NCBI RefSeq assembly: GCF_026745355.1
Contig: NC_079206.1
Span: forward strand, 11,438,779 to 11,502,778
Direction of reading: 5' to 3'
DNA: 64,000 nt
Source: Beta vulgaris subsp. vulgaris
Taxonomy: Eukaryota; Streptophyta; Magnoliopsida; Caryophyllales; Amaranthaceae
Part shown: in pieces, positions 58,561 to 64,000 of the stretch
Layout of the letters: every line of letters begins with the position of its first letter
How positions within the stretch are numbered: the first letter of the stretch is position 1
Notes under the pieces: model-generated
Database searches by the model: none
Told to the model about the DNA's origin: nothing
The model's input: only the letters and a program-made list of their open reading frames with translations
Translations under genes and position numbers: made by a program

Positions 58561-59820
58561 CAAAAAAAAAAAGTCGTATAAAGAGCTTATTTTGTAATAA
58601 TCTCTTTTTAGTCTTTCATATATACTGTGCAATTTATAAATTTTTTATATTATTATTATAGATTATTAATAAGAAACTTTTAAAAAAATAAAATAATTTA
58701 TGAGAAATTACCTAATTTTTGATAAATAGTGAAGCAAACCATCTCCAAATCTTGAATCTATGACATTCAAGCCATATTTGAGGTATTTGTTGGCTGAAAT
58801 TTGCAATCTTTGACAAAGAATCAACATGCAAACCATAATCTTCACTCAAATCATGTCGAAAATAGAAATTGGAAGATTATCCATTCCGAAAAATCCGAAA
58901 TTGTTGTATATGTTTGAGATAAAATTAAACTTTGTGAAATTTATAGTTGGAAGAAGAAATCATGTATATAGATGTAGAGAGTATTTCGAATAATGAAAAA
59001 GGAGAAACGGTATATTAGGAAAAGTTTTTAGAGAAGTGAAGTTGGAAATGAAGAAATAATCATGGAGAAATTAAGAAAGTTTGAGAAATTTGAGATAAAT
59101 GAAAGAAGTTGGAAAGTTCCAACATATTTATTTGGTTGTTGGATTAAGAAAATGAAAGGTCAAAGTAAGGCAAATCAAATTAATGTTTTGTTGGACTTGA
59201 TCATTTTGGGCCTTAATAAAAAAGTGGTAGGAAATAATTAGGCCACTTTTTAAGAAAAATATATATATCGGGCCATATATGTTTATCCACTGAGAAGTCA
59301 AATTGGTCCTAACAAATTAGTTTTTGTTATATGTGTATATTAAAATAATCCGATATAGATTTTGATATATATTATTAGTTATTCGTGTATGTTATATTAT
59401 ATTTCTCTTTTACAAGGAATAAGTTTATTCCATATTTATTGTATTTCCACCCATGTGTAGATTTGCATGTTTTACGACATAAATTGTGATATATTTTATT
59501 AGTTATTCGTGTACGTTATATTATACATTGATTGTATATGTACGACGTATATACAAAATTTATTGTATATTTATTATAGATTTGCATCCATGTTCGTCAC
59601 GAAAATAATATAAACAAAGGAAAAAAAAAGATTATAATGTAAATTATAAAATTTGTAATAAATAACCACTACCAATACAACACTGATATGTATTTTTTCT
59701 TTCATTTATCAAAGTTAATTTCAATTAGGTATATAATGGATTTATAGTTGTTATTTATATGTTTTACTTTAATTATTACAATGATATGCACATTCACCAT
59801 CGTCTTCATCGTCTGTTGAA
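58561..59820. other. AT-rich DNA left of the Helitron gene
   Basis: 58735-59120 is somewhat less AT-rich and may be unique sequence, but no frame is convincing. 59320-59580 has repeated ATATTTTATTAGTTATTCGTG blocks split by spacers. Confidence 0.35.
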
Positions 59821-60097
59821 GCACCACACAATACAAATAGCTCAAATGATACCCCTACAAGTATTGTCATTAACGGTATAAATTTTCAATATATATTTTA
59901 CCTTTGATTGTGGTATGGTTCAAATAACGTTTAGAATTGAATATTATAAGCTACGTGATCTGATTTTATCTTTTTGTCATATAAAGTTGTATTATTTGAT
60001 GCTGACATTTTGTACAAAATTTGTCTTAGAAAAACAGAAGGCATCACAAATTGCTAGAAATAAAAGAAAGCTCATATTGCTTGACAAAAGACTCGGG

Positions 60098-60177
<80 letters not shown>

Positions 60178-63100
60178 TAATATATATATATGTCTCTATG
60201 TTATATTCAAGTTGAAAATTATGGCTGTAAAAAAATTCAATTATAGGAAGTGGTATGTCTTCAGGAGATATTTTGGATTTGGCACAATCACAAAGTCAAG
60301 TTAGATCTAAGAGACATGTGGTTCGAAGTTCAATAAATCTCAGATCAGTTACACGGAGAGTTATAAATGGTATAAAGTATGCGTATTTTGATGTAGAGAT
60401 TTTTATATTCATTTTATTTCATATCTAACACGTATTATTGAATATGACGTTCATAAAGATGAAAATATTACATCACCTAATTGTGCTCAATTAGATGCTA
60501 CTATTCAAGATGAGTGCGTTACACATGACAATAATGACAACATCATAGTTGATATGGAGATTGTTACAGTGTGTATATGCACGTGTTATCAAATTTGAAT
60601 TAAAATATGCACCTTGAAGCTGTATAATGTGCTGAAAATTTACTAATTCATTTGTTTCTTTTAAATAGATAGCTATCCGATATAGGAGACCCTACATATA
60701 TATGTGAGTTTTGTGGGGCTGAAATGTGGTTTGAAGAGAGGGTAAATAAACAAAACAAGACAAATAAGCCGACTTCTCATTATGTTGCATGCAAGGGAAG
60801 GTTCAACTACCTCACTAAAAGATCCACCAAAACTTATTGACGACCTATTAAAGAAGAAACATAACAGAAGCAATCACTTCTTGAAAACATACGAGGATAT
60901 AATATGATGTATTCATTTACATCCATGGGTGGAAATTATTGCACCTACAACTCGAGGACAGGTCCGTATAATTACAAAATTGGAGGACAAAACATCACTT
61001 GATAGGTAGTTTGTTGCCTCCTAATGGTGCACGACCTAAGTTTTTCAACTTTACATATACGATACGGAGGATGAAGTTAGGAATAGAAAAACTGCTGCAA
61101 GGTACACATTATTTTGTTTTGCATAGCAATTGTGCTTATTTGTTATAGTTGAATATTTTTGTTTTTCATATTAACAATTTCTCTTATAAATGTTTACACA
61201 AAACCAATAAATCTGACAAGTTCGAGGATCGCTTAGTCGCACAACTACAAGATATGATAGATCAAAATAACCCTTTAGCTAAAACTTTTAGAATGGTAGG
61301 GATAGGTTTGCATCAGACACGTGTGATACTTTGAAATTAAGGCTTATTGGAAATCAAGAGACGATGGAAGAACTTACATTTCCAACAGGCATCAGAAGTT
61401 GTTGCCTTATTGTTGGAGATATTGACAGTGCTGATAAAAGAGATATAATTATAGAAACAAAGAGTGGAAATTATAGCAAATTTCTGAGCTTCATCCTTCT
61501 TATCTGGCAATGCAATATCAGCTGTTATTTCCATATGGAGAAGATGGATTTTAGAATATATATATTATGCACAGAGATAAGACTCCAACCGACGGTTCGA
61601 CGAGAAAAAGATTAAAACTCACTATGCGTGAGTTCTTCGCATATAGGATACAAGATCGACTTTAGAAACGGCCACCATACTCTTATCTCGCAGTTGTTAC
61701 AACAATTTTTAGTAGATCCTACACAATGATTGAAGCTAAAGGTTGTCTTTTCTTAGACATAACCAACAGAGCCTTAGAGCCGCGAATGTGAAGAATTTAA
61801 GAGGGGTTGTCGAAAGAGGAGAAACATAAGGAGCTTCAACTGGAAGTGTATAGTATTGTGGACTTCATTCACCGGAGGACATAGCTATATGAGAGAAAAC
61901 TATCAGATGCGATGCTATTTGTAGATGGTAGGTTATCCGATTTATTCATAACATTTACGTGTAATCCTAAGTGGCCAGAGATCACTAGATTTGTAAAGAA
62001 AAGGGGACTCAGGCCAGAAGATAGGCGGACATCGTCTGCCGATTTTTAAGATGAAACTAACCAACTGGTAAGAGATTTGAAAGATCGAAAATTATAATAT
62101 TGGCAGTGTTAGGGCTGGTATGTAACACATCTTCCTTACTTATATTATTATTATTATAGTTTCCGAACTACCTTTTGTTGGTATAGTTATGTTTTGTCTG
62201 TAATATGACTATTAAACCCTACTTTGTTGTATTTCCAATTTTCAGTGGTATATATAGTAGAATTCCAAAAGCGTGGTTTGCCGCATGCGCATATTTTGTT
62301 GTTCATGCATCAACAATACAAGTACCCTGTAGCTTCAGATATTGATAAGATTATTTCTACCGAGTTGCCTGATGAAGGCGAAGATCCAGAACTATATCAA
62401 GCCGTCACTGAGTTCATGATGCACGGTCCATGTGGCGCAGCAAATACAAATGCACCGTGTATGGTTGACAAACAATGCAGTAAGCATTTCCCAGAGGTTT
62501 ATTGATTCGACTAAATTGGATGATGAAGGATATCCAGTTTACAAGCGAAGAGATAATGGATCTACAGTTGATAAGGGTGGAGTTCATCTTGACAATAGGT
62601 ATGTTGTTCCATATAATGCTAAATTGCTACGTAAATATCGAGCACATATCAATGTTGAGTGGTGTAACCAGTCAAGATCAATTAAGTACCTGTTTAAATA
62701 TATAAACAAGGGGTATGATAGGGTTACTGCTACGGCATACCAAGATAAACAAAAAGAAGGTGAAGGGAAAGACATCGACGAGATAAAGATGTAATATGAT
62801 TGCCGATACATTTTGGCTTGCGAGGCAATTTGGAGGATTTTTGGAAACAACATCCATTATCGAACTCCTGCTGTGGAGAGGCTAAGTTTCCATCTACCAG
62901 GAGAGAAAACTGTTTTAATGACCATGCTGACGTAGAATCCGTACTAGAAGAACCCCATATCGACAATACGAAATTCCTATCTTGGATGAAATGTAATGAG
63001 AAATATGAAGAAGCCAGGGCGATTAGTTATGTGGAGTTTCCTACAAGATTTGTTTGGAAACAGGCGTTATGGGAGTGGACACCAAGAAATAAAGGCTTTG

Positions 63101-64000
63101 CAATAGGTCAAATCTACCACACATCGCCAGGATCTGGTGAGAAGTTCTATCTTAAACGTTGCTAAACTTTGTTAAAGGAGCGACGTGCTATGAAGACATT
63201 AAAAGTTTGATGGTATAGTGTCTCTACCTTCAAGGAAGCTGGGATTACTTATTATGATAAGGAATATGTTGACGCAATCATGGAAGCGAGTTTTAGAGAA
63301 TCAAGGCACTACCTAAGACATCTGTTCTCCATGTTACTGTTATCTAGGAGTATGTCGAAGCCGGAGGATGTTTGGCACAGGTTACTATCTGATGACATTT
63401 TGTACAAGCAACATGGTATTCAAAAAAATAAAGGTACACAACTACCAACACATCCTGATAATAGTTACTATATATATTCTTAAGAAATGTGCATATTTAG
63501 TATAAGCTACTGCTGTGTAATTTAAATTTATTTTTTCGCAGAACTACAGTTAACAGACGATCAAATTGAAGCGTTTGCAGTTGGCGGAGATTGAAACCAT
63601 GCTCCAAAGTAATGGCAGAAGCTTGCGTAGATTTAGTGAGATGTCGTTTTCGGATGAACTAATCATGTTTGAAGGACAAAAAAAGCTTATTGCCGATGAG
63701 CTTTCTTACGACATAGAGGAAATGACGTTGGAACACGATAAATTGTATAAGGGTCTAACTGATGAGAAACCCATCATTTATTGGAGAGTAATGGATGTAT
63801 GTCGAGTCAAGAAGGAGGTGTGTTTTTCATCTATGGCTACGGAGGGACCGGAAAAACATATGTCTGGAAGACATTATGTGCTGCAGTAAGGAAGATGCGC
63901 GAAATTGTATTGCCTGTAGCTTCGAGTGGAATTGCTTCTCTCCTCCTTCCACGGGGAAGAACGGCGCGTTCGAGATTTGGTATCCCTTTGAATGTAACTG
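59821..64000 (+). pseudogene. autonomous Helitron RepHel gene, damaged, cut by window end
   Basis: A multi-exon plus-strand gene for a Helitron rolling-circle transposase. Early exons with in-phase GT-AG sites: ~59821-59876, 60247-60369 (SGMSSGDILDLAQSQ), 60459-60568, then from 60673 the zinc-finger part (DIGDPTYICEFCGAEMWFEE). NNPLAKTFRMV and LRLIGNQE follow. The Rep domain, after an intron ending near 62246, has VEFQKRGLPHAHILLFM with the HUH pair, [14 protein letters not shown] and the tyrosine motif [13 protein letters not shown]. The PIF1 helicase region after an intron (~63434-63540) starts LQLTDDQIEAF and keeps the Walker A GYGGTGKT (about 63833-63857). Stops or frame changes occur near 60839, 61080, 61330, 61620, 62050, 62500, 62795 and 63870, so it is not intact; some may be unrecognised introns. 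The 3' part lies outside. Confidence 0.9.

Overview
This is nuclear DNA from a flowering plant, probably a eudicot. The evidence is spliced genes with GT-AG introns, 5'-TACTCCCTCCGT MITEs, Helitrons, LINEs with a C-terminal RNase H, and decayed pieces of angiosperm plastid DNA. The (GAACTG)n and (GATCTGAACT)n elements remind me of Caryophyllales genomes, but that is a weak impression. Most of the window is AT-rich repeat DNA; I support only two apparently intact host genes.

Layout. 0.6-8.1 kb: a minus-strand deSI-like (PPPDE) isopeptidase gene of four coding exons with a 5.9 kb first coding intron. 8.9-14.5 kb: two nested minus-strand LINEs and a MULE-type MITE with a 9-bp target duplication. 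14.58-14.88 kb: the last two exons of an unidentified plus-strand gene. 15.2-17.8 kb: a minus-strand nine-exon Nudix hydrolase of the NUDT8/NUDT2 type with an intact Nudix box. 19.4-28.7 kb: two related non-autonomous Helitrons; copy 2 preserves the empty site of two elements inserted in copy 1. 24.4-36.4 kb: a decayed plastid mosaic (rps4, trnG-UCC, trnP, psaJ, rpl33, rps18, rpl20, trnG-GCC) broken up by MITEs and by a second copy of a C-rich/G-rich foldback MULE. 33.8-34.3 kb: a ~150-bp tandem repeat. 35.4-36.0 kb: an inverted-repeat element filled with a 20-bp minisatellite. 38.4-39.8 kb: a dead mariner-like transposase. 41.3-42.8 kb: a CACTA element. 47.2-64.0 kb: Helitron territory. It has two Helitron-type 5' ends, a repeated promoter/leader module, long AT-rich stretches with tandem repeats and, at the right edge, a damaged autonomous RepHel gene cut by the window end.

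The two host genes are not functionally linked. The rest is a layered record of insertions: plastid DNA first, then MITEs and foldbacks inside it; an older LINE hit by a younger LINE and a MITE; Helitrons hit by hAT and MULE elements. I did not find a convincing new biochemical system. The most unusual items are the strand-asymmetric foldback MULE family, the Helitron pair with matching empty sites, the minisatellite-filled element and the repeated TATA/leader module.
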